Positions 48,510-59,955 of a stretch of DNA of 64,000 nucleotides are shown here, in pieces. The position numbers and the translations under genes are program-made. Within the stretch, counting starts at the first letter, position 1; every line of letters starts with the position of its first letter. Under the pieces are notes generated by a model. The model searched no databases. It was not told the origin of the DNA and worked only from the letters and a program-made list of their open reading frames with translations. Location of the stretch: NCBI GenBank assembly GCA_022414725.1, contig CM039462.1, forward strand, positions 59,124,195-59,188,194, read 5' to 3'. The DNA is from Microglena sp. YARC (taxonomy: Eukaryota; Chlorophyta; Chlorophyceae; Chlamydomonadales; Chlamydomonadaceae).

Positions 48510-51500
48510 CAGATTCATATTCAAAATCAGATTCAGATATAGAGAAAAACCAAACTCAGAATACACATAGTCCTCCCGATCATAATCGGGAGCATTGTCA
48601 AACCCAACGAGCAAATGATTGAGAAAACCAAATTCGGAATACACACAGTCCTCCCGATCATAATCGGGAGCATTGACAAACCCAACGAGCGAATGATTGA
48701 GAAAACAAAAGTCGGAATACACACAGTCCTCCCGATCATAATCGGGAGCACTGACAAACCCATCGAGCGAATGATTCAGAAAACATGTGCTCGGCATACC
48801 CATAGTCCTCCCGATCATAATCGGGAGCATTGTCAAACCCAACGAGCGAATGATTGAGAAAACAAAATTCGGAATACACACCGTCCTCCCGATCATAATC
48901 GGAAGCACTGACAAACCCAACGAGCGAATGATTCAGAAAACATGTACTCGGCTTTTTTTTTTTTTTTTTTTTTTTTACTCGGCATACCCATAGTCCTCCC
49001 GATCATAATCGGGAGCATTGTCTAACCCAACGAAAGAATGATTGAGAAAAACCAAACTCAGAATATCCATAGTCCTCCCGATCATAATCGGGAGCATTGT
49101 CGAACACAACGAGCAAATGATTGAGAAAACCAAATTCGGAATACACAGAGTCCTCCCGATCATAATCGGGAGCATTGACAAACCCAACGAGCGAATGATT
49201 GAGAAAACCTAATTCGGAATACACACCGTCCTCCCGATCATAATCGGAAGCACTGACAAACCCAACGAGCGAATGATTCAGAAAACATGTACTTGGCATT
49301 TTTTTTTTTTTTTTTTTTTACTCGGCATACCCATAGTCCTCCCGATCATAATCGGGAGCATTGTCAAACCCAACGAAAGAATGATTGAGAAAAACCAAAC
49401 TCAGAATACCCATAGTCCTCCCGATCATAATCGGGAGCATTGTCGAACACAACGAGCGAATGATTGAGAAAACCAAATTCGGAATACACAGAGTCCTCCC
49501 GATCATAATCGGGAGCATTGACAAACCCAACGAGCGAATGATTGAGAAAACCAAATTCGGAATACACACAGTCCTCCCGATCATAATTGGGAGCATTGAC
49601 AAACCCAACGAGCGAATGATTGAGAAAACAAAACTCGGAATACACACAGTCCTCCCGATCATAATCGGGAGCACTGACAAACCCATCGAGCGAATGATTC
49701 AGAAAACATGTGCTCGGCATACCCATAGTCCTCCCGATTATAATCGGGAGCATTGTCAAACCCAACGAGCGAACGATTGAGAAAACCTAATTCGGAATAC
49801 ACACCGTCCTCCCGATCATAATCGGAAGCACTAACAAACCCAACGAGCGAATGATTCAGAAAACATGTACTCGGCATTTTTTTTTTTTTTTTTTTGTACT
49901 CAGCATACCAATAGTCCTCCCGATCATAATCGGGAGCATTGTCAAACCCAACGAGCGAATGATTGAGAAAAACCAAACTCAGAATACCCATAGTCCTCCC
50001 GATCATAATCGGGAGCATTGTCGAACACAACGAGCAAATGAGTGAGAAAACCAAATTCGGAATACACAAAGTCCTCCCGATCATAATCGGGAGCATTGTC
50101 AAACCCAACGAGCGAATGATTTATAGAAAAAAACTCGGAATACACACAGTCCTCCCGATCATAATCGGGAGCACTGACAAACCCAACGAGCGAATGATTC
50201 AGAAAACTTGTACTCGGCATTTTTTTTTTTTTTTTTTTACTCGGCATACCCATAGTCCTCCCGATCATAATCGGGAGCATTGTCAGACCCAACGCACGAA
50301 TGATTGAGAATAACCAAACTCAGAATACCCACAGTCCTCCCGATCATAATCGGGAGCATTGTCAAACCCAACGAGCGAATGATTCAGAAAACATGTAAAC
50401 GGCATTATTTTTTTTTATTTATTTTTTTTGTTCTCGGCATACCCATAGTCCTCCCGATCATAATCGGGAGCATTGTCAAAGACAACGAGCAAATGGTTGA
50501 GAAAACCAAATTCGGAATATACACAGTCCTCCCGATCATAATCGGGAGCACTGACAAACCCAACGAGCGAATGATTCAGAAAACATGTACTCGGCATTTT
50601 TTTTTTTTTTTTTTTTTTTTGTACTCGGCATACCCATAGTCCTCCCTATCATAATCGGGAGCATTGTCAATCCTAACGAGCGAATGATTGAGAAAAACCA
50701 AACTCAGAATACCCACAGACCTCCAAGATCATAATCGGGAACATTGACAAACCCAACGAGCGAATGATTGAGAAAACCAAATTCGGAATACACAGAGTCC
50801 TCCCGATCTTAATCGGGAGCTTTGTCAAACCCAACGAGCGAATGATTCAGAAAACATGTAAACGGCATTATTTTTTTTTTTTTTTTTTTTTTGTTCTCGG
50901 CATACCCATAGTCCTCCCGATCATAATCGGGAGCATTGTCAAAGACAACGAGCAAATGATTGAGAAAACCAAATTCGGAATATACACAGTCCTCCCGATC
51001 ATAATCGGGAGCACTGACAAACCCAACGAGCGAATGATTCAGAAAACATGTACTCGGCATTTTTTTTTTTTTTTTTTTTTTTGTACTCGGCATACCCATA
51101 GTCCTCCCTATCATAATCGGGAGCATTGTCAATCCTAACGAGCGAATGATTGAGAAAAACCAAACTCAGAATACCCACAGACCTCCAAGATCATAATCGG
51201 GAACATTGACAAACCCAACGAGCGAATGATTGAGAAAACCAAATTCGGAATACACAGAGTCCTCCCGATCTTAATCGGGAGCTTTGTCAAACCCAACGAG
51301 CGAATGATTGAGAAAACAAAATTCGGAATACACACAGTCCTCCCGATCATAATCGGGAGCACTTACAAACCTAACGAGCGAATGATTCAGAAAACATGTA
51401 AACGGCATTTTTTTTTTTTTTTTTTATTTGACTCGGCATACCCATAGTCCTCCCTATCATAATCGGGAGCATTGACAAACCCAACGAACGAATGATTGAG

Positions 51501-52200
51501 AAAAACCGAACTCAGAATACCCACAGTCCTCCCGATCATAATCGGGAGCATTGACAAACCCAACGAGCGAATGATCTAGAAAACCAAATTCGGAATACAA
51601 AGAGTCCTCCCGATCATAATTGGGAGCATTGACAAACCCAACAAGCGAATGATTGAGAAAACCAAATTCGGAATACACAGAGTCCTCCCGATCATAATCA
51701 GGAGCACTGACAAACCCATCGAGCGAATGATTCAGAAAACATGTGCTCGGCATACCCATAGTCCTCCCGATCATAATCGGGAGCATTGTCAACCCAACGA
51801 GCGAATGATTGAGAAAACAAAACTCGGAATACACACAGTCCTCCCGATCATAATCGGGAGCACTGACAAACCTAACGAGCGAATGATTCAGAAAACATGT
51901 ACTCGGCAATTTTTTTTTTTTTTTTTTTTTTTTGTACTCGGCATACCCATAGTCCTCCCTATCATAATCGGGATCATTGTCAAACCCAACGAAAGAATGA
52001 TTGACAAAAATCAAACTCAGAATACCCACAGTCCTCTTGATCATTATCGGGAGCATGGTCAAACCCAACGAGCGAATGATTGAGAAAAACCAAACTCAGA
52101 ATACCCACAGTCCTCCCGATCATAATCGGGAGCATTGTCAAACCCAACGAGCGAATGATTGAGAAAACCAAACTCGGAATACACACAGTCCTCCCGATCA
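48510..52200. repeat. inverse array of hairpin units, right arm of element 2
   Basis: About 45 units in inverse orientation with several poly-T blocks and internal higher-order duplications (for example 50420-50800 and 50890-51240 are near-identical). This is the main length difference from copy 1. Confidence 0.9.
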
Positions 52201-54110
52201 TTAAAAAATCAATCCTAAAACCTGTCAAAGAAAACTTGATCCACCGAATGCCTAGACGGAACAGGCAAAAGGGCTAAATTATTCTGGGCTGTGACATTTC
52301 ATCAGTCATGCTATGCAAGTCAAGCAGGCCTCAACTACACATCTTTGCTTTACCTATTGCAGTACTGGGCCACTAAAACAAACCTAGTAAATAGGTAGGT
52401 GGCCGAGGTGGGCAAGAACACAGTAAAATAGAAGAACTGCAGGTGTACATGATCCATATGTCAGTGTCATGTAAAGTACCAATCACAACATAAACACCCA
52501 ACCACACTCCCGGCAAAGATTAACCAATAAACAAGGCAACCTGTTGGCAAGCAGTAACTTGGTCAACACAGGCACAAGGCAGCTAAGTCTGGGCTACAAT
52601 TGCAGTCTACCACTACAATGCAATTCATAACCAAACGAGACGCTATGGAAATCTTGAAACGGTAGCTAAGGATGCATGCCATATGGGTATGCAGTACTGT
52701 CCGCCATTACTCTGACGCAGGTGCAAGCGGGTAACCATCATGCAGGTAGGCAGGCCTCAGGAAGGTGCAGGCGGGTGCAGAGCTGTTCGCCAGTGCTCCG
52801 GCGCAGGTGCTGGCCAGGCGCGTGTCCTGGTCTGGTCTGGCAGGTGCAGGCGGGTAACCGCCATGCAGGTAGGCAGACCTATCCAGTGCTCCGAGCGCCA
52901 GTGCTCCTGGCTATCTGCCCAGCATCCACCAGAGAAGGTGCTAGGCAGGACAGTGACAGTGAAATGCATTGCGCAAAGGGTGCGAGAATTAGAAGCAACT
53001 CGGGGGTTATTCACAACCACCCGGTGCTAATGCAGATGCGCAGCAAGGCGATGCAGAAAGCGAAAGGCAAAGCAGCAGATCATGAGAACAGAGCTGAAGT
53101 GAATTCCCATAGCAGTGAAATGCATTGCGCAAAAGGTGCGAGAATTAGGTGCAACTCGGGACCATGCAGGGCCATCCGGTGCTAATGCGGATGCGCAGCA
53201 AAGCAATGCAGGATGCGAAAGGCAATTTGCGCAAGGCATGAAAGTAGGTGAAAGCGCAAGGCATGAAAAGAGGTGAAAGCGCAAGGCATGAAGCAAAGCC
53301 TTACCGACTTATCAAAACAGTCTTTCATGCATGCGCAGCAAGGGGGGGCCCGGCAAGGGGGGTCAATCAATGCACATCAAGGGGTCATGCAAAGGGGTCA
53401 AGCTGCCAGGTCATGCAAAGGGGTCAAGCTGCCAGAGAAGGTGCTGGGCATGGCAATCAATGCACAGCAAGGAGTCATGCAAAGGGGTCAAGCTGCCAAT
53501 CCATTGAGAAGGACACCAAGGCAGAGGCTGTGCAATCGGATGGAGACAATGTAGACATTGCTAAGGAGGAGGAGATGGAGGAGGAGGAAGATGGGGATGG
53601 GGGCATGGGAGGAGGAGATTCTAGTGCAGCGATTGTACAGGCGCTGTTGTTACCCAACAAGTTAGCATTGGCCCTCTTTCTACAACGTGATAGCCTGTCA
53701 TAAGTACTAAGTTGTACTTTCGAACTGTTGAGTTGTGAGTTGTGAGATAAATAATTATGAGCAATGCGTTCAAGACTTTGTAAACAGCTTTCACCTTCCT
53801 CTTGACTGTCCTCTACAATTGATTTTGTATTGGAATACTTCGAAGGAACTTTCTCTCTCTCCAAACGAGCAAATCAATGTTACAATTGAAATTGAAGGGA
53901 ATAGTCTCTTTCTCCGGAATGCAACAAAACAATCTTACATAATAAATTGTAAGATATTTTCGTAAAATACACCAAAAAAGCAAAATCAATCAATTTGCGA
54001 AAACGATCTTACAAAATAAATTGTAAGATATTTTCGTAAAATACACCAAAAAAGCAAAACCAATTAATTTGCGAAAACGATCTTACAATATTTATCGTAA
54101 GATTTCAGTA
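52201..54110 (+). other. non-coding right part of element 2
   Basis: Matches 36771-38657 almost base for base, including the inverted acidic-tail segment and the three right sub-terminal palindromes. No gene is supported. Confidence 0.5.
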
Positions 54111-54146
54111 AAATAAAAAATCCGTTCGGAAGCAGGAACGCCCATT

Positions 54147-54494
54147 TATTTCGCTTTTGCATTTGACTGTGTGATTCCTGTTTTGGAGTCTTAATACTAT
54201 CTTTTCCATGTCTTTGCATTTCTTATTGATTTCTTTCAGTTTAGGTGTATTCTCGTGATAGTCTTCTATCGTAAGTTGTGATTTTAGCAGGCTAATTGCC
54301 GCTTCAAATTTATATCTGATAGTGGTCGACAACCCTATCATTACGTGTGCTTCAGACCAACGTCGCTCCCAAAGTGTCCCGTTGAATACGTACCACAAGT
54401 CCCTTGATATTGGAACGCATGTATCACTAAAGGCATTCTGGGCGATTTTGGCAATTGCTGCATGCGATCCGTCGCAGTTTAATATTTCATCCAT
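54147..54494 (-). pseudogene. D5-type helicase gene, N-terminal fragment
   Basis: It starts MDEILNCDGSHAAIAKIAQN and continues SRDLWYVFNGTLWERRWSEA, then KLKEINKKCKDMEKIVLRLQ. This is the pattern of the D5 N-terminal domain in virus superfamily III helicases: a GSH-A-A start, W-Y-x-F-N/G-x-x-W, then an LxKxxxKLxxxxF-type helix. The frame runs into the end of element 2, and the rest of the D5 domain and the helicase are absent. D5 proteins unwind DNA at replication forks of giant viruses and poxviruses. The ATG at 54494 may be internal, since no upstream primase domain is present. The domain match is by eye. Confidence 0.6.
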
Positions 54495-54930
54495 TTTGAT
54501 TGATTACGGGTTCTTGTAATACAACTCTCTTTTTCATTTTTATATGACTACTAGCACATGTATCTCTGTTCAATCCTAACGTTGATGTCATTTCATACGT
54601 GACAACCGGTTGCTTCATGATGTCAGTCAAAAAATATGTGAAAAAACACACCCGTTTTTTATATGGACATCCGGGACTGATGTATACTTCTATATGACAT
54701 GTATGTGTTAATCTATTATGTTCCTACAAATTTTCAATGATGTCCAATGCCGTTTTGAGATTTCATTAAGTAGGTTTGTGGATTTTTCATGCCCTGTTCG
54801 CCCCCCTTCATCTATAGTCCGGAGAGATGAGAGAATTATAGTTCCTACTAATTCGTTTTAAAAAGACAATAATCAGATTGATTCGAAAATCAATCACATT
54901 GGTGGATAATGGTATTGTGAGTAAATGTTC

Positions 54931-54998
54931 AAAAAACGGCCACTTTGTCCCCCCTGTCATCTATAGTCCGGCAAAAGAACAAAGTGGCCGTTTTTTTT
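54931..54998 (+). terminator. hairpin repeat, unit 1 (variant stem)
   Basis: The stem AAAACGGCCACTTTGT pairs with ACAAAGTGGCCGTTTT around a ~30-base loop with CCCCCCTGTCATCTATAGTC and CGGCAAAAGA. A T-run follows. The stem differs from the other units at several positions on both sides, so base pairing is preserved. Confidence 0.7.
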
Positions 54999-55282
54999 CT
55001 TCAAGAATGACGGTGAATCTCCGTATATATAACAAAATGGAGGGCTACTTCCAAATATTATTTTTTAAATGGGCTTAAAGCGATTTCTGTTTTTCGTTTT
55101 CCGTTTTTCGCTATTGAAAACTTTTCCTAGTTAAAAACCCGGAAAGTCGCGAGGGCTTAAAGCGATTTCTGTTTTTCCCATGTTACATTATGTAATTCGT
55201 CCTTCTTGTTTTTACGAGTGTTCTGTGACTGATACATGAAGTGATCACAATGATGGATAATGGTATTGTGAGTAAATGTTTT

Positions 55283-55348
55283 AAAATGGGCCACTTTGTC
55301 CCCCCTGTCATCTATAGTCCGGCAAAAGAACAAAGTGGCCCATTTTTT
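55283..55348 (+). terminator. hairpin repeat, unit 2
   Basis: The stem AAAATGGGCCACTTTGT pairs with ACAAAGTGGCCCATTTT. The loop is identical to unit 1 and a T-run follows. Frames through it (MGHFVPPVIYSPAKEQSG) are by-products of the repeat. Confidence 0.7.
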
Positions 55349-55812
55349 CTTCAAAGAATGACGTTGAATCTCCGTATATATAACAAAATGGAGGGCTACA
55401 TCCAAAATATTATTTTTCAAATGGGCTTAAAGAGATATGCTTTTGGCTTTTCCCGTTTTTGGTAATTGAAAATATTTCCTAGATAAAAACTTGAAAATCG
55501 CGAGGGGCTTAAAGCGATATGCTTTCTGTTTTTTATCTAGTTTTGTACTTGAAATATTTGTGTTGTGTGCATTCCTATGTAGTGAATATCTAGTATAAAT
55601 ACACGTTTTTGAATAAGATTTATGATTAAATCATCTTCAAAAAAATAAAGTTTTTCATATGATTGTCCCGTGTCCGTGAATCGTTTTTATGTGTTTTTAT
55701 CCTTGTCATCTGTTGTACTTCCTTGATTTAATTTTCATATTTCGCGGTAAGACCAAGTATATCCTCTGTAGTTTTTGTCCAAAAATAATGTCTGATTTGT
55801 CACACTAACCTG

Positions 55813-56169
55813 TTATAATCCTAGATTTTCCATTTTATCTGCAATTTTCTTTGCTTCATTCCGTTTCCTTGATTTTGCGGCGTTTTTCTTATCCATTTCT
55901 TCTTTGTTTTTTTCGCAGTGTTTCCGTTGAAACATATCGTAAGTTGACATACCAGTCTCATGTCTAATTCTGTCTATTTTTTCCTTGTCGTATCTTTTCA
56001 TAGTCGGGTCAAATTTCATCACATCACACAACAATGTCAGGAGTTCGTCCATGTTTTCATGCGTGATGCTCCCTTTTGTTAGTATCATTTTCTCTAACTC
56101 TGTAGAGAACAACTTGTACTTTGACTTGTTTATATTATTACATGCACGTTTTTCACATGTAGTTTGCAT
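55813..56169 (-). CDS. unknown 118-residue protein
   Basis: MQTTCEKRACNNINKSKYKL, then helix-rich sequence (LEKMILTKGSITHENMDELL) and a very basic coiled-coil-like end (NKEEMDKKNAAKSRKRNEAK). The frame is in the AT-rich, Lys/Asn-rich style of the neighbouring replication gene, ends in TAA, and is transcribed divergently from it across a 105-bp spacer with two palindromes. The C-terminus could bind nucleic acid. Not recognised. Confidence 0.55.
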   Translation of the reverse strand: MQTTCEKRACNNINKSKYKLFSTELEKMILTKGSITHENMDELLTLLCDVMKFDPTMKRYDKEKIDRIRHETGMSTYDMFQRKHCEKNKEEMDKKNAAKSRKRNEAKKIADKMENLGL

Positions 56170-56186
56170 GTTTATAATATGCGACG

Positions 56187-56262
56187 TGTCTTATATACAC
56201 ATAAGACACATCATTTTTTTAAGTAATGACTCAAGAACAACTGTCTTAAGTATTCTTAAGAC
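56187..56262. promoter_or_regulatory. two palindromes in a divergent promoter
   Basis: TGTCTTAT-ATACAC-ATAAGACA (56187-56208) and GTCTTAAG-TATT-CTTAAGAC (56243-56262) share the GTCTTA/TAAGAC half-site. They lie between the divergent starts at 56169 and 56275. The second ends 12 bases before the ATG of the primase-helicase. They could be operators, origin-binding sites for the UL9-like protein, or RNA hairpins. Confidence 0.5.
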
Positions 56263-56274
56263 ATAAATATAAAA

Positions 56275-59200
56275 ATGAAAAATTATTGCACCCCGACCAA
56301 GAACCACAATAATAAGAATATATCAATGAAACCCTTAAGTGAATTCCATCATTCCAAAGTCGCTTTAGATAAAAACAAGTGTCCTGATGATAAGTGGATT
56401 ATCTCAGCTGACTCTGGTCCACACACTGCATCAAAGTGTTTTTCGTGGTTCTCTGATGAATGCATCCACTCTTTCTTTGACAATTATGCATGTAAAATAT
56501 ACAACAGACCGCACTTTTACGAAGTCATTCCAGATAAGCGCACAACCCCTGTGTACGTGTGTTTGGACATTGACAGACCGATTGATCCTATTGTTTTCGT
56601 GGTTGATGACATTGTGTTTATTGACATGTTTACTGCCAAGTTTACGAGTTTCATCAAACACGTGTATTCCCATGATATTGTTATGAAACTAGGCACGAAC
56701 TTCCAGGTTGGCACTTCGCATTCGCCAACAAAGTTTTCTTGTCACATCAAGATTGACATACCATGTCTGAACATGCTCTGTGTGCAACAGATTATTCTTA
56801 ACTTTCAAAGATACCTCTTGTCAAACATACACAATACACCAGAGGAGATAGAAATGTTCAATTACTATGACAAGGATGTTCTAAAAAGTGTCATAGACAC
56901 TTCTATATACTCTAACTTCAGGTCTTTTAGACTCCTGTATTCTGCCAAGTTCAAAACGGATAAATGGCACCCATTGAAGCCATGGGGTTCGTCATCAACA
57001 CGGATTCAAGACCACTTAGTGTGTGTACACGATTCCGGTTATGATGGTTTTCCAGGTGTCGTATTTCCATATATAGACGCTGACATTAGTACAAATTTAT
57101 CACTCATAGAGAATACTCATTTGTCCATCAAGAGCATCAACACTATCCCTTTAGAGAGACATGACATGAACAATATATCGTTAATTGATCCGTCTGTGCT
57201 TGAAGCTGTCAAGAAGCAAATCGTCGAAACCTTCAATGAGGCCGTGATCACGAGTAGCAACTGTATTGCGCCACCTGTGTATTTGTTTCATACAACGGGT
57301 ATCCCCTGTCCATACTCTAATGTTGTTAAGGCATCTGCTATGAAAAACATACAGAAACTCATAAAGAGCATCTCTCCCTCTCGTGCTGATGTTTATCAAG
57401 ACTGGCTCAATGTAGGTTTTGCTCTTAAGAATATAGGAGACGGTATGTTGGAGACATGGGTAGAGTTCAGTAAGCAAAGTCCCAAGCTCAACTTGATTGA
57501 GTGTCAAAACAAGTGGAACAACATGGAAAGAGATAGAGGCATTACATGTGCCACTCTCCATAAAATGGCAAGAACGGACACTCCTTCTGTTGTATTCAAG
57601 AATAACACAAAAGGTTCTCGTCAAATCCATGAGGGCGGATGCATTGAATACCATCATAATAAGAAGTTACTTGTCATGAAATGTAGCAACCCAGACTGTA
57701 AAATCGCACAATGTACTGTTAACAAGGTGATAAAGATCCATGATCTTGGAGATAGTATTAAAGCTCTAGATTCTCTGTCTAATAATGTTAATCTGCACGG
57801 AAAGCATGATGTCATAAAGTGGGACCATGTGTATGACCAAGATAGTATGCTGGACTATCCTATACATCCTATTGTATGTATTCGGGGTCAGATGGCGGTT
57901 GGTAAAACCAAAGCTATTCTCAAGTTATTTGATAAGGTTATTAAACCCGAAACTAGATGTCTGGTTGTCACATATGGTATTTTATTGGCTTCAAAGTATA
58001 CAGCGGAGTTTGAAACGTATGGATTCAAGTCTTATCAGAACATATATGGACCTATCAAGGAGGACAAGGTGGTAATATGTCTAGATTCCCTGTATAGAAT
58101 AGATTATTCCAAGTTTGACTACGTCATTATAGACGAAGCTGTATCGGTCCTCCTACACATGAATAGTGACGTTATGCAGTCGCGTTCGGCTGTCAGTGCG
58201 TCTCTTGAGGAAATGCTACTAGTGGCCGGTAAGATATATTTCTTGGATGCTTGTGTCGACCACGAGATTGTGTATGACGTTGTTAAATATATAGAGAAAA
58301 TCAAGCAGGTAAAAGCAATGTGGATCAAAAACACTTACCTTCGTCCTAATGGGCGAAACGCGACTGCAACAATATGCACCAAGCAAGGTTTAAATGAAAA
58401 GTTTGTTAATACGGCTATACACCAAGTATTGGCTCTTTTGAATGATGGGAAAAAGGTTGTCGTAGCTAGTAATACTAAATCGTTTGCGCATAAATTAGAA
58501 GAAACGATACAGAATACAATGGAAGGATCTATAAATGTAGTGATTCACACCAGAGATACTGATAAGAAACTACTAAAAGATGTTACAAGTCTATGGAAAA
58601 CCGCAGACTGTCTCATTTACAGTCCCACTGTCGCTGCAGGTGTTTCTTTCGAAGAAGTCCACTTTGACTCTCTAGTGGGATATATGGAAAATGGTTTCAA
58701 AACGCCTGCGGTAGATCTTACTCTCCAGCAACTTTTTCGTGTTAGAAACTTGACAGATGGAGACATGTTCCTTTACATAAACGATTCATTGGACCTAGAT
58801 CATTCAAGATATCCGATCAACAGTACTTCTATAGATGCCTGGTTAGATAGAGATGTTAAGTCTATCACTAAATATTACCCTGATCAGTCTGTTACCGCCG
58901 ACTATGTGGACACTGTTGTCAAAAAAGATGGTGATGAGTTCAAAGTAGAATACGACACCACGCGTATGTCTTATAATATACTTAGTGGTATCATATCTAA
59001 TAAGAACAGATCGTTGTTGCATTATTCCCAAGTACTTATCAATACACTTAAGAGTGACTATGGTATAAAGACGCATGCGTCTGCGTTCTCAGTATCTGAG
59101 AATATACCCGACTAGACCGTTGATGAAACCAAAGGACGTATATTGTTAACCCCCGATCTCTTGATTGGCAAAACTGCTTATCTGGAACTTGAAAATAAAA

Positions 59201-59955
59201 AGTCAAAGTCGGACGAAACATTGAGTCCTGATGAGTTAAAGCAGATGTTGATATACAAGATGTGGTGTAAATGGCATGTTGATATAGAATACGTAGACCA
59301 AGCGTTTGTAACCGATTTCGTTGGTAAAATTTATAATGACAACCATGATAAGTTTGATTTGTTGTATAGATTTTTGAGGTTTGTTGACATGTTGAACAAT
59401 ACGGAGCAAGAAAACAAGGAGAGATTCAAATTCAAGATTGATAAGTTGATGGATGAAAAAAAGAATGACTACAATATATCTTTGTATAACGAAAAAAGTC
59501 GTGCTTACTTTCAAAAGCTCATTCAGGGACAAAGGGTTTCAAGAGTTATACTCGACATGTTTGACACGAAAACATTGTTGTCAGGGAATGCATGTTTAAT
59601 GAAGAAGAATCTCATTGCAGATAAGATGCGTTTATATCTGATTTCTCTTGATACAGATGAATTGCTTGATTTCATGGATGTATTCAAAGACTATAACATG
59701 ACTATACATGATTTAAATAGTTCAGATAACAATAAAATAGTAGGCATAGTTAAACATGTGATGCTCTGTGTATTTGGTGTAAAATTGACGACACTTGATA
59801 GGGGTACAAGAAACAAAAAAAGCACATCATACGATGATTCTACAAAAATTATAAATGCTAAAAAATGGCATTTATTGCATGATAAATACAAATCAAAACT
59901 GGTATACAACGATAATATAGAATCTGATTCGGAAGTTGATCACATTGATGGATAA
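56275..59955 (+). CDS. primase plus UL9-like helicase with one in-frame TAG
   Basis: 946 residues to TAG (59113-59115), then the same frame continues about 280 codons to TAA. An archaeo-eukaryotic primase domain has VYVCLDIDRPID (D98, D100), FSCHIKIDI (H157) and YSNFRSFRLLYSAKF. A PriCT-type segment follows (VYQDWLNVGFALKNIGDGML, W..Y/F..S, ECQNKWNNM), then a CSNPDC site. The helicase has Walker A RGQMAVGKTKAIL (about residue 540), DEAV box DYVIIDEAVSVL, SPTVAAGVSFEEVHFDS and QQLFRVRNLTDGDMFLYIND. This is the superfamily II type of herpesvirus UL9 and giant-virus origin-binding proteins. The fusion would prime and unwind viral DNA. The part after TAG (TVDETKGRILLTPDLL onward) is Lys/Asp-rich and matches in style, so it is the true C-terminus. 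The TAG is a nonsense change or readthrough. Confidence 0.82.

Larger units (their letters stand above)
42607..54146 (-). mobile_element. 11.5-kb DNA transposon (DUF7869-type), copy 2
   Basis: Same ends (AATGGGCGTTCCTGCTTCCG and inverse), same sub-terminal palindromes, transposase gene, arrays, centre and right block as copy 1, at high identity. It is ~2.1 kb longer because the right hairpin array is expanded. The flanks do not show a 4-bp duplication: ATAT precedes the left end and TATT follows the right end. The left flank is the moderately GC-rich region and the right flank is AT-rich virus-like DNA with a truncated D5 gene. Confidence 0.88.
54495..55812. other. AT-rich spacer with two hairpin-repeat units
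   Basis: No gene is recognised. It contains a degenerate unit (CCCTTCATCTATAGTCCGGAGA near 54802-54830) and two full hairpins (listed separately), each followed by the conserved tail (ATATATAACAAAATGGAGGG and TTTTCCTAG...CGCGAG...GGCTTAAAGCGAT). Confidence 0.6.

Noticed and set aside
45395..52200. Same satellite-derived open frames in element 2
   Set aside because: Same reasoning as for element 1; the lengths differ only with unit number.
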